64,000 bases of DNA from NVTR01 sp965237505 (GTDB lineage: Bacteria; Pseudomonadota; Alphaproteobacteria; Rhodobacterales; Rhodobacteraceae): assembly GCA_965237505.1 (NCBI GenBank), contig CBDEFR010000004.1, positions 434,001-498,000 on the forward strand, read 5' to 3'. The notes under the pieces are model-generated. The model was not told the origin of the DNA. It did not search any database and worked only from the letters and a program-made list of their open reading frames with translations. Position 1 is the stretch's first letter. Every line of letters starts with the position of its first letter. Made by a program: the position numbers and the translations under genes. This document shows, piece by piece, positions 26,198-34,399 of this stretch.

Positions 26198-26347
26198 TGT
26201 CAATCCCGGCGTAAAAAGGGGCCATTCGCCGGAGTAAAAGTGGGCCAGTTGAGGTGCCGCGCCTTGTTGGGTGTGCTCCCCATAAAGCTAACGCGTGACA
26301 AGGCGCATGTTGGCCAAAGGCCAACATCCATCAAGTTCAGACCGGGT

Positions 26348-27100
26348 TCAGGCTCTGGCGTTTCGGCTCTGTTTTAGCCGAAAGCTGTCGCCGTTCATCT
26401 CCAGTATATGGACGTGGTGGGTGAGGCGATCCAGGAGCGCACCGGTGAGGCGCTCGGATCCGAATATTTCGGTCCATTCGTCGAACGGCAGATTTGAGGT
26501 GATGATTATGGAGCCGCGTTCATAGCATTGGGAGATGACTTCGAAGAGCAGCTCAGCGCCGGTTTTGCTCAAGGGGACAAAGCCCAGCTCGTCAATGATC
26601 AGAAGGTTCTGGCTGGTGAGTTGTTTTTGGAACCTCTGCAGGCGGCGTTCATCGACAGCTTCGATCAATTCGTGAACCAGTGATGCGGCGGTTATGAAGC
26701 GGACCTTGAGGCCCTTCTGGCAGGCGGCCAATCCCAGCCCCAGTGCGACATGGGTTTTACCGGTGCCACCTGGCCCCAGGGCAATGATGTTCTGGTATTT
26801 GTCGATGTATTCACAGCGCGCCAGCTCCAGCACGGGCGGCTTGTTGAGTGACGGGATCGCCTTGAAATCGAAGCTGTCCAGACTCTTGGTGGCTGGAAAC
26901 TTCGCGGCCTTGATGCGCCGCTCGATCATCCGGCGTTCCCGCTCTATCAGTTCCAGCTCGCAAAGCCGCAGCAGGTAGTTGATGTGATCCTTGTTCTCCA
27001 CTGCGCATTGCCGGGCCTGTTTGGCATATTCGCTGTGGAAGGTCGGCAGCCGGAGCTTCTTGAGGTGGTGCTGCAGCAGAACCTGCGGGGTGTCGGTCAT
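26348..27100 (-). CDS. istB: IS21 helper ATPase IstB (copy B)
   Basis: The 250-residue protein starts MTDTPQVLLQHHLKK and has Walker A GPGGTGKT, Walker B LLIIDELGF and SNLPFDEW. The first 85 or so residues are nearly identical to copy A, while the rest differs at many positions. Its start overlaps the istA stop. It appears intact. Confidence 0.9.
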   Translation of the reverse strand: MTDTPQVLLQHHLKKLRLPTFHSEYAKQARQCAVENKDHINYLLRLCELELIERERRMIERRIKAAKFPATKSLDSFDFKAIPSLNKPPVLELARCEYIDKYQNIIALGPGGTGKTHVALGLGLAACQKGLKVRFITAASLVHELIEAVDERRLQRFQKQLTSQNLLIIDELGFVPLSKTGAELLFEVISQCYERGSIIITSNLPFDEWTEIFGSERLTGALLDRLTHHVHILEMNGDSFRLKQSRNARA

Positions 27101-28594
27101 GCCGGCACCTGCGCCATCAGGCTCATGTAACTGGCAGGATCTGTGGTCTCGACCTGCGCCCTTGGAAGGTACGGGTAGATCTCCAGATCGAGCCGGGGTG
27201 GGCGTTTCTCGATCCGGCAGAGGACGAGATGCTTCACTGCATCGTAGCCGATGGCCCCGAGTTCCAGTGACTGCCTGATGGCGCCGTGAACATGGCCCAT
27301 CTCGAAAGTCTCCAGCAGCCGCAGAACCTGGACGTATTCGCGCTTGCCCTTCTTTCCCATCCGCGCTTCCAGCAGCCGGTGCAGGGTGGCGAACTCCCCG
27401 GGCAGGTCCCAGCCCTGCAACGGAGCCGCCTGATCAAGCGCGCCGACCTTCTGTTCCAGCAGAGGCAGGAAGTGCATCGGATCGAAGACCATGTCCGCTT
27501 TTTCGTAGGACCGCTTGTGGAAGGCGATGATTTCCGTGCCGCAGCCGATGAGGACCTCGTGGACATAGCCGCGAACCTGGACCTCGTGATGGGCGTATGC
27601 GACCGGCACGGAATAGTCGTTGTTGCGATAGCGGACCATCGAGATCGACGTCGCCCGGGTGCTGACCTTCTCGCAGGCGTCATAGGGCGTCAGGGGTAGT
27701 GTCATCAGCGCATCAAGATCACGCATCAGCCGCTCGCCGATAGTCCCGGAATGACCTCGCAATACTTCGTCCTGCCGTTTGCGGCATTGCTCCTCCAGCC
27801 GGGCGTTCAGATCACCGAAACTGTCGAAGCGCGGCATCGGCACCAGGAAGTTCCGCCGGCCATAACCGATTGTGCCTTCGACATTACCCTTGTCGTTGCC
27901 CTTGCCAGGACGGCCGAACCGGTCCTCGAAGAGATAGTGCGACTGCAACTCCGGGAAAGTTCTGGTGCGTTGCCGGGTTCCGTCCCCGGGGATCCGCGCC
28001 ACCGCGATCGTGGTGTTGTCGTAGAGCCCTGACAGCGGCACGCCTCCGAAGAAGGCAAAGGCGGAGACATGGCCATCACAAAAGGCCCCGGTTGTCTCCG
28101 CCGGACAGGCCTTGATGAAGAACGCGTCCGAGTGCGGCAGAGACATTGCAAAGTAGTGCAGCTTGCGCACGACCCCGCCAATCTCGCCAGGCGCCTCACC
28201 AAAATCAACCTGGGCGTGGCCCGGTGCGTGCGACAGCGGCACGAACACTTCCCGAGTCCGGCGCTTCTTCTCGCGAACATAGTCGGTCACAATCGTGATC
28301 CCGCCGGTGACAATGTTCATCACGCAGACGCTCATATATCCGCTTCGACGTATGCCGCTGCTTCTTGAGCCGCGACTTATCCTCTTCCAATATCTGGTTG
28401 ATGAGCGGAATGAACGGGTCAGGCTTTGGACGGGCTGGTGGCCCATTCCTGCGATACCCCGGTGGCACCGCATGCTTCAGAATTTTTGACACAGTCTTGC
28501 GATCAATCCCAAAATGTCGGGCCGCCGCACTCTTGCTCATCCCATCCACATGGCACGCACGGCGTACCCGACTATACAGTTCCACAGAATACAT
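27097..28594 (-). pseudogene. istA: IS21 transposase IstA (copy B), frameshifted
   Basis: The N-terminal part starts at 28594 (MYSVELYSRVRRACHVDGMS) with an HTH (SAAARHFGIDRKTVSKIL). The frame changes near 28315, where KRIYERLRDEH is followed by a shift; the remainder (ITIVTDYVREKKRRTREVFV, D in HAQVDFGEAP, D in LYDNTTIAV, E in KGNVEGTIGY) continues in another frame to 27097. Intact relatives read DEHGFTGGYT at this point, so a small indel is likely. Confidence 0.8.
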
Positions 28595-28702
28595 CTCCCC
28601 GCCCTCAGCTCGTTTGCTTCAGGCTTCAAGGTGCGGAATTTTGCTCCGCGACGGTCAGATCATCCGATCGATTCCGTGGGTATTTTGTCTCCGGGATTCA
28701 CA

Positions 28703-29334
28703 ACGCCGGTTGGGTTTTTGGCGCCGTCCTCGGAGCGATCTTCTTCGTCTTTTCCGCCATCTTTGCAGCCGTCACTGCCGGGATCATCGCATTCGCCAAG
28801 ATCGTCTTCACGCTGATGATCGTTTTCGCGCCGTTCATGATCCTGGCATCGCTCTTCAAGCCCACGCAATCGCTCTTTGAGGCCTGGAGCCGGGCCACCA
28901 TTGGCTATGCGCTCATGCCGGTGGCCGCCGCGGGTGCCGCCGGGATCATTGTCGCCATCGCCGAAGCCATTGGCGAGGCCTCCACCGACCCGAACAATGT
29001 CGCGACGGTCAGCCTGATCCTGCCCTTCCTCGTCATCCTGATCCTGAGCGCGGGGATTATGGCATCCGTTCCCTATATCGCCTCGAACCTAACCGGGGTT
29101 GTCGGCATCGCCTCCAACGCCATCGGTCTGACCGGGCTCGCAAGGCGCGGCGTCGTCAACACAGGGCAATATGGCGCTGGCGGCGCGGGGCGGTTGGCGA
29201 CCGGGAAGTCACTCTACGAGCTGCGGCAGGCGGTCAGCGGTGGCGTTATCAAGACCGGCGAGGTGGTCCGGCGGACGCCCGGCGCATTGCTGGCACGCGC
29301 GAAATCCTTCCGCAATTCCGGTTCGGGAACGTAA
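28703..29334 (+). pseudogene. virB6: VirB6 family T4SS membrane protein, N-terminal part lost
   Basis: The frame emerges from IS21 copy B as NAGWVFGAVLGAIFFVFSAI and has several long hydrophobic helices (TAGIIAFAKIVFTLMIVFAP; PFLVILILSAGIMASVPYIA) typical of the C-terminal half of VirB6. The start is missing and about half the protein is gone. It is followed 4 bases later by virB8. Confidence 0.75.
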
Positions 29335-29338
29335 CGCC

Positions 29339-29995
29339 ATGAGCCGGGCTAAAGATGCCTTTGAGGTTGATTTCATATTCGGGCCACGGCGCCGCGAGCG
29401 GTTCGCGTATTTTGTCGCGGCTGCAGGAGTGCTTGTTGGTCTGACCGGGTTCCTCGGCGCTGTTTCGCTCTTCCCGCTCAAGACCGTCGAAACCTTCGTC
29501 GTCGTGGTCGACAAGGAAACCGGCGAGATGGATCGTGTCGCGCGGGTCGCAGCACTTACCCTCGATGAGAGCGACGCCATCATCCAGGCGAACCTCGTGG
29601 CTTACGTCGATGACCGCGAAACCTACGATCTCACAGACGGGGAGGCGCGGATCAATTCGGCGCTCGATCGCTCCGATGGCGACGCGGCCCGCACCTTGCG
29701 AGATCTCTGCTCATCGTCGAACGAGGATTATCCAATCACGGTCTACGGTCGCGACGCGAAGATCGATGTGGTGATCCGCTCGGTCAATCAGATCGAGCCG
29801 GGCGTGGCCCAGGTGCGATTTTCGCGCACGCTGCGCCGCGAGCGCGACACCCGCACCGTGACCCGGCCAAACGTCGCAACCATCGCTTATGAATTCCGCC
29901 CGGAAACCCGCCAGCGCCTGCAGGATGTCTGGGCCAACCCGCTCGGCTTCGTCGTCACCTCCTACCGGGTCGATGCCGAGACCCTGGAGAACTGA
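29339..29995 (+). CDS. virB8: T4SS inner-membrane protein VirB8
   Basis: The 218-residue protein starts MSRAKDAFEVDFIFGPRRRE, has one membrane helix at about 25-47 (FVAAAGVLVGLTGFLGAVSL) and a periplasmic VirB8 domain with RDLCSSSNEDYPI, QVRFSRTLRR and ANPLGFVVTSYRVD, the conserved NPxG-type C-terminal motif. It is an assembly factor linking VirB6, VirB9 and VirB10. The gene itself appears intact. Confidence 0.85.
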   Translation: MSRAKDAFEVDFIFGPRRRERFAYFVAAAGVLVGLTGFLGAVSLFPLKTVETFVVVVDKETGEMDRVARVAALTLDESDAIIQANLVAYVDDRETYDLTDGEARINSALDRSDGDAARTLRDLCSSSNEDYPITVYGRDAKIDVVIRSVNQIEPGVAQVRFSRTLRRERDTRTVTRPNVATIAYEFRPETRQRLQDVWANPLGFVVTSYRVDAETLEN

Positions 29996-30000
29996 TCCCC

Positions 30001-30722
30001 ATGAAATACCTGCCCGCCGTCATCCTCGCCGTCATTTGGCCTGCCCAACTCCTGGCAGAGGCCACGCCCCAGGGTGGCCCGCTCGATATCCGCATCCGCC
30101 ACGCCATCACAATGAAAACCAGGTCTTTCGCATCGAGACCGATCTGCGGCATTCAACCACGATCCATTTCGGGCCGGGCGAGCGGTTCGAGGCGGTGATC
30201 GTCGGTGACACCGAGAGCTTCCAGGTCGATCCGATCCCCGAGCTTGGTAATGTGCTGACGATCAAGCCGCATGTGCAAAACGCCTCGACCAACATGACGG
30301 TGATCACCAATCGGCGGAAATACTCGTTCTATCTGCGCGAAGGTTCAATTCCAAACAAGACCGGAATGTTTTTCGAGGTTCGCTTCCGCTACCCGGAGGA
30401 CGAACGCCCTGCCGCCGAGCGACACGTGCCGAAGGGGTTTGAGGCCCCGCGCAACTACGCCTATCTCGTCTCCGGTGAGGCGGATTTCCGGCCTGCCGCT
30501 GTCCACGATGACGGGCGGTATACGTATTTCACATTTCCCGAAACCGGGCGCCAGCCTGCGATTTTCAAGGCCAATGATCAGGGGCGCGAGCGTACGGTCA
30601 ACTGGACATAGATGGGCAACATTGTGCGTGTGCTCGGGGTCAACGACTACTGGACCTTGCGCATCGATGACGCGGCCATCTGTATCGCCCGGGATCGCGC
30701 AGTCCTCACGTTTGGCAACTGA
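30001..30722 (+). pseudogene. virB9: T4SS protein VirB9, frameshifted and with an internal stop
   Basis: The start at 30001 gives a signal peptide (MKYLPAVILAVIWPAQLLAE) and then PLDIRIRHAIT, after which the frame shifts near 30110. The body continues in another frame from NENQVFRIETDLRHSTTIHF to RERTVNWT, where a TAG stops it at 30609. In the same frame the expected C-terminus follows directly (MGNIVRVLGVNDYWTLRI ... AVLTFGN) to the TGA at 30720. Two independent lesions mean no full VirB9 can be made. VirB9 normally forms the outer-membrane core with VirB7 and VirB10. Confidence 0.85.
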
Positions 30723-30724
30723 CC

Positions 30725-32152
30725 ATGGCCGACGATCCCGAACTGCAAAAGCGCCTGAACGCGTTTCAGGATGGAAAGCGAGGAAAACGCGGCAATCGAC
30801 TGGGTTTGGGCGCGCTGGCCGTTGTTCTCAGTCTCGGCGGCGCCGGTGTCGCCTATTGGTTGGCCAATAATGTGAACGAGGGCGCGGTCCCGCTTGAGAC
30901 CTCCGATGTGGAGCCGTTCCAGGATGGCCGTCCGGGCGGCGGACGCCTGGAATTCCCGCCAGATGAAACGACTGACCGCGTCAGCGATGCACTGATTGCA
31001 GTGGAAGAGGCGCTGGATGTCCCGTCTCCTCCCTCGGCACCAGCTGCGCCATCTTCGCCAAGCGCCGAGGTGTTGGCGGAACTCGCTCGTTTGCGTGAAG
31101 CCCTTTCCGCAAGTCAGGTGGCCCGAAACGCCGAGATAAAGGCCGCTGTCGGCGATTTGCGAGAGGCTTTTGAAGCGCAGACCAACGCTTTGCAAGACGC
31201 CGTCGCCGAACGTGACGCGCGGCTGCAAAGCCTCGAGCAACAAAGTGCGGCGCGCCTCAGCAGTTTGCAAAGCTTTCTTGATGCCGAGCGCGCACAGCGC
31301 GAAGGGCTCGAAGCAGAGCTCCACAACAACGCATTCATTGCCGATCAACGTCTGCCCGAAGAGCGTCGCCGTCAGGAGGAAGCCGAGCGTCAACGGGAAG
31401 CCGAACGCGAGGCCGAAGAGCTGCTCAGAGCACAAGTTACCTCGCCCACAATCGTCTATTCTGCCGGAAGCCGAACGCCGAATGCCGGTGCAACGCCCCC
31501 GGCGGGCACGTATAGCGCCGGCGCGCCACCTCTCGATGGAAACGAGGCCTATCTGCTGACAGCCGCGCGACCGCTCGAGGTGGCAGAGGCATCGCGCATT
31601 GTGTATCCGGATCGCACGCTGGCCCAGGGCTCCGTCATCCAGGCCGCACTTCAGACAGCGATCAACAGCGATCTGCCCGGCAATGTCGTCGCGGTGGTTT
31701 CTGAACCGGTACCCGCTTTTTCAGGTGACCGCATTCTCATCCCACGCGGCTCGCGCCTCTTCGGTCAGTACCGATCGGGCGTTGAAGTGAACCAGAAACG
31801 CATCCTCATTCTCTGGACCCGCATTTTGACGCCGGATGGCGCTTCGATGGATATTGCCGCGGTTGGCGGCAATCAACTCGGTCGCTCCGGTCTCACTGGT
31901 CTTGTCGATACCAAGTTCGATGAACGCTTCGGGGGTGCGGCGCTGATTTCGGTCATCGGGGCGGCACCGTCGGTCGCAGCGCGGCAAGCCGAAGGAGGGG
32001 TCACGAGCGATGTTCTTGAAAACGTCGGCTCTGACCTCTCGGACGCCACCAGTTCCGTCATCGCCGATCAGGTTTCCATCGCGCCAACAATCTATGTGGC
32101 TCAGGGCGCCAGCGTGACCGTGCTCGTGGATCGGGACATCGTGATCTATTGA
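30725..32152 (+). CDS. virB10: T4SS core protein VirB10
   Basis: The 475-residue protein has a cytoplasmic N-terminus, one membrane helix at about 27-47 (LGALAVVLSLGGAGVAYWLA), a Pro-rich and coiled-coil region (about 95-240), and the C-terminal VirB10/TrbI beta-barrel domain (EPVPAFSGDRILIPRGSRLF, GVEVNQKRILILWTRI). It spans both membranes in the core complex. The gene appears intact and overlaps virB11 by 4 bases. Confidence 0.9.
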   Translation: MADDPELQKRLNAFQDGKRGKRGNRLGLGALAVVLSLGGAGVAYWLANNVNEGAVPLETSDVEPFQDGRPGGGRLEFPPDETTDRVSDALIAVEEALDVPSPPSAPAAPSSPSAEVLAELARLREALSASQVARNAEIKAAVGDLREAFEAQTNALQDAVAERDARLQSLEQQSAARLSSLQSFLDAERAQREGLEAELHNNAFIADQRLPEERRRQEEAERQREAEREAEELLRAQVTSPTIVYSAGSRTPNAGATPPAGTYSAGAPPLDGNEAYLLTAARPLEVAEASRIVYPDRTLAQGSVIQAALQTAINSDLPGNVVAVVSEPVPAFSGDRILIPRGSRLFGQYRSGVEVNQKRILILWTRILTPDGASMDIAAVGGNQLGRSGLTGLVDTKFDERFGGAALISVIGAAPSVAARQAEGGVTSDVLENVGSDLSDATSSVIADQVSIAPTIYVAQGASVTVLVDRDIVIY

Positions 32153-33126
32153 CCCAAGCTGCCTCCTATCTCGAGCGCTACCTTTCTGCGTTTGAGCTCT
32201 GGTTGACCGACGATGACATCGTCGAGATCGCACTCAACCCCGATGGACAGGTCTGGGTCGAGCAACGCGGCGCCGTGAGCATGGAGATGGTCGATCATAG
32301 AATGAACCCGGCGGATGCGATCAATCTCGGAACGGCAATGGTCGGCGATGCAAACGCGAAGGTCTCCGAGAAGAACCCGCTGGTTTCAGGCAAGGTCGCG
32401 TACCAGGGACGGCCATTACGGGTTCAGGTGGTCATCCCACCGGCCGTGGAGCACGGTGCATCGATCACCATCCGGCTTTTTGGCCAGACGGATATCCGGG
32501 CGTTTGTACCAGAATACTTGTTTGGCAAGGCCGTTTCGCTTGATGCGATCCGCGCGGAGAAAATGGCCCAGATCAAGCAATTGGCAATCTCGGATCTGGC
32601 AGGTGCCCTGCAGCAGCTTGTCAAATCCAAACTCAACGTTCTTATCAGCGGCGGGACATCGACCGGCAAAACCACATGCGCCCGGCATCTTCTCTCCCAC
32701 GTCCCCGAATACGAGCGGCTGATCACAATCGAAGACGCGTTTGAACTATTTCCGACCCAGCCAAATTCGGTCTCGCTGTTGGCCGAACGCAACCATGACA
32801 GCAAGCGGTCGGCCAACGCATTGTTGCAGGCCGCCCTCCGCATGCGCCCGGACCGGATTGTCGTTGGCGAGCTGCGTGGCTCCGAGGCCCTCACTTATCT
32901 CGAAGCAATCAATACCGGCCATGGTGGATCGGTCACCACCATCCATGCCGAGACGGCTGAACTCGCCATCGACCGTCTGGCGATCATGGTCTTGCACGCA
33001 GGAACGCCGCTGACATTTGCTGAGGTCCAGACCTACATCCGCAAGTCCATCGATGTAATCGTACAGTTGGGGAGAGTTGATGGGCGACGGGGGGTTTCGG
33101 AGATTTTGATACTCGGTACTCAGTGA
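32149..33126 (+). CDS. virB11: T4SS ATPase VirB11
   Basis: A TTG at 32149 overlaps the virB10 stop (TTGA) and starts TQAASYLERYLSAFELWL; the 325-residue product has Walker A SGGTSTGKTT, the Asp-box ITIEDAFEL, and GELRGSEALTYLEAINTGH, which are the hexameric secretion-ATPase signatures. It energises pilus assembly and substrate transfer at the inner membrane. The gene looks intact, but the machine lacks VirB2-B5 in this window. Confidence 0.92.
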   Translation: MTQAASYLERYLSAFELWLTDDDIVEIALNPDGQVWVEQRGAVSMEMVDHRMNPADAINLGTAMVGDANAKVSEKNPLVSGKVAYQGRPLRVQVVIPPAVEHGASITIRLFGQTDIRAFVPEYLFGKAVSLDAIRAEKMAQIKQLAISDLAGALQQLVKSKLNVLISGGTSTGKTTCARHLLSHVPEYERLITIEDAFELFPTQPNSVSLLAERNHDSKRSANALLQAALRMRPDRIVVGELRGSEALTYLEAINTGHGGSVTTIHAETAELAIDRLAIMVLHAGTPLTFAEVQTYIRKSIDVIVQLGRVDGRRGVSEILILGTQ

Positions 33127-33316
33127 AATTTCCGCGGGGAGGGCGGGAAGCGGGCTTTCGCTGCGAAATCGCGCAATTTCCGGTTCGGGAAAGTGCTGAG
33201 GTTGCAAGAGCACAAGCGCCACACTTCCTCGAGCGAGTTGTTCTGGCATCTGGCGCGACCACGTTGTACCGTGTACGCATTAAAGAAAAAAGTTTCAGAG
33301 GTTCGAAAAGGGCGTC

Positions 33317-34399
33317 ATGGCATCCGCGCAGCAGCTCATCGGGCTTGTAAAAAGCCACACAGAGGGTGACGTTGATCGGTTCTACGATCTGGCGATGCAG
33401 CTCTCTGCGGCCGAAGAACAGAAGGGCCACACTCGGCTGGCTGAGCAACTACGTCAATGGGCAGACGCCGGACAGAAAGCACCAACCTCCCGCAAGCCTG
33501 AGATCACGCCGATCGCCGCCCCGCGCGGCGACATGGCGCAGTTCCTTGCTGCGTCATACCCGACTGAACGTCTTGTCGACGTCATCCTGCCAACACGGAT
33601 CGAAGATGAACTTGCTCACATTGTGGTCGAGACAAAGATGCGCGAGAAGCTCGAGGAAAAGGGCCTGAAACCCCGACGGAGAGTATTGCTGTCCGGCCCG
33701 CCTGGAACCGGAAAGACACTCAGCGCATTCGCGCTTGCCGGTGAACTGCAGTTTCCGCTCTTCTCGGTCATGCTTCATGGTCTCATCACCAAGTTTATGG
33801 GAGAAACCGCCCAAAAGCTGAGGATGGTGTTCGATGCTGTCAAGACCACGCGTGGTGTCTATCTATTCGATGAGATCGATGCTCTTGCCGCGGCAAGGGG
33901 GGGGGAAAACGATGTTGGCGAAGCCCGTCGGGTCCTCAACTCTTTTTTACAGTTTCTTGATGAAGACACAGGACCGTCCATCGTCGTGGCCACGACCAAC
34001 CTGCCGGGCATTCTCGACCGTGCAATTCTCCGTCGTTTCGATTTGGTTCTTCCCTACGAGATGCCGGATGCCACTTCCATCCGACAGGCTCTTGAACGCC
34101 GCCTAATTGGGTTCTCCTTTGGCCGAATGAGCTGGAAGCGCGTAACTGACTATGCTGCGGGTCTATCGACAGCCGATGTCGTTACTGCAGCCGAAGATGC
34201 TGCTCGGAGGGCGGTACTCAACGATACGGACAAGATTACAACACAGGATTTGATTGATGCTCTCGAGCGTCGCCGCACATTGCAAGAGTTAGGTACTGAC
34301 GACGATGCCAAGAGATCTGCGTCACTTTCATCTCAAAAACCTCGGAAAAAGCCAACCGTTCCAAGCGAAGGGCGGCGGCGGGGGCAAAAGGCTAAGTGA
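33317..34399 (+). CDS. ietA: AAA+ ATPase of an IetAS-type pair (IetA)
   Basis: The 360-residue protein has a single AAA+ domain: Walker A GPPGTGKT at 127-134, Walker B VYLFDEIDAL with Asp185-Glu186, sensor-1 Asn228 in VVATTN and an arginine pair at 239-240 (ILRRFDLV). The N-terminal 90 residues are helical, and a basic tail follows residue 330. Its 3' end overlaps the subtilase gene by 95 bases. This pairing matches ietA-ietS of Agrobacterium Ti plasmids, reported as a plasmid-stability toxin-antitoxin system, and the ietAS anti-phage system. By analogy it should restrain or direct the protease; the assignment rests on architecture only. Confidence 0.75.
   Translation: MASAQQLIGLVKSHTEGDVDRFYDLAMQLSAAEEQKGHTRLAEQLRQWADAGQKAPTSRKPEITPIAAPRGDMAQFLAASYPTERLVDVILPTRIEDELAHIVVETKMREKLEEKGLKPRRRVLLSGPPGTGKTLSAFALAGELQFPLFSVMLHGLITKFMGETAQKLRMVFDAVKTTRGVYLFDEIDALAAARGGENDVGEARRVLNSFLQFLDEDTGPSIVVATTNLPGILDRAILRRFDLVLPYEMPDATSIRQALERRLIGFSFGRMSWKRVTDYAAGLSTADVVTAAEDAARRAVLNDTDKITTQDLIDALERRRTLQELGTDDDAKRSASLSSQKPRKKPTVPSEGRRRGQKAK

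Larger units (their letters stand above)
26198..28702 (-). mobile_element. IS21-family element B
   Basis: The ends are TGTCAATCCCGGCGTAAAAA at 26198 and, inward from 28702, TGTGAATCCCGGAGACAAAA. The 2.5-kb length is normal. It carries istB intact and istA frameshifted. It lies where virB2 to virB5 and the start of virB6 should be; no clear target duplication is visible, so it probably accompanied a large deletion. Confidence 0.88.

Noticed and set aside
33127..33316. Gap between virB11 and ietA as a possible replication origin or promoter island
   Set aside because: No iterons, AT-rich box or recognisable promoter pair stands out in these 190 bp.
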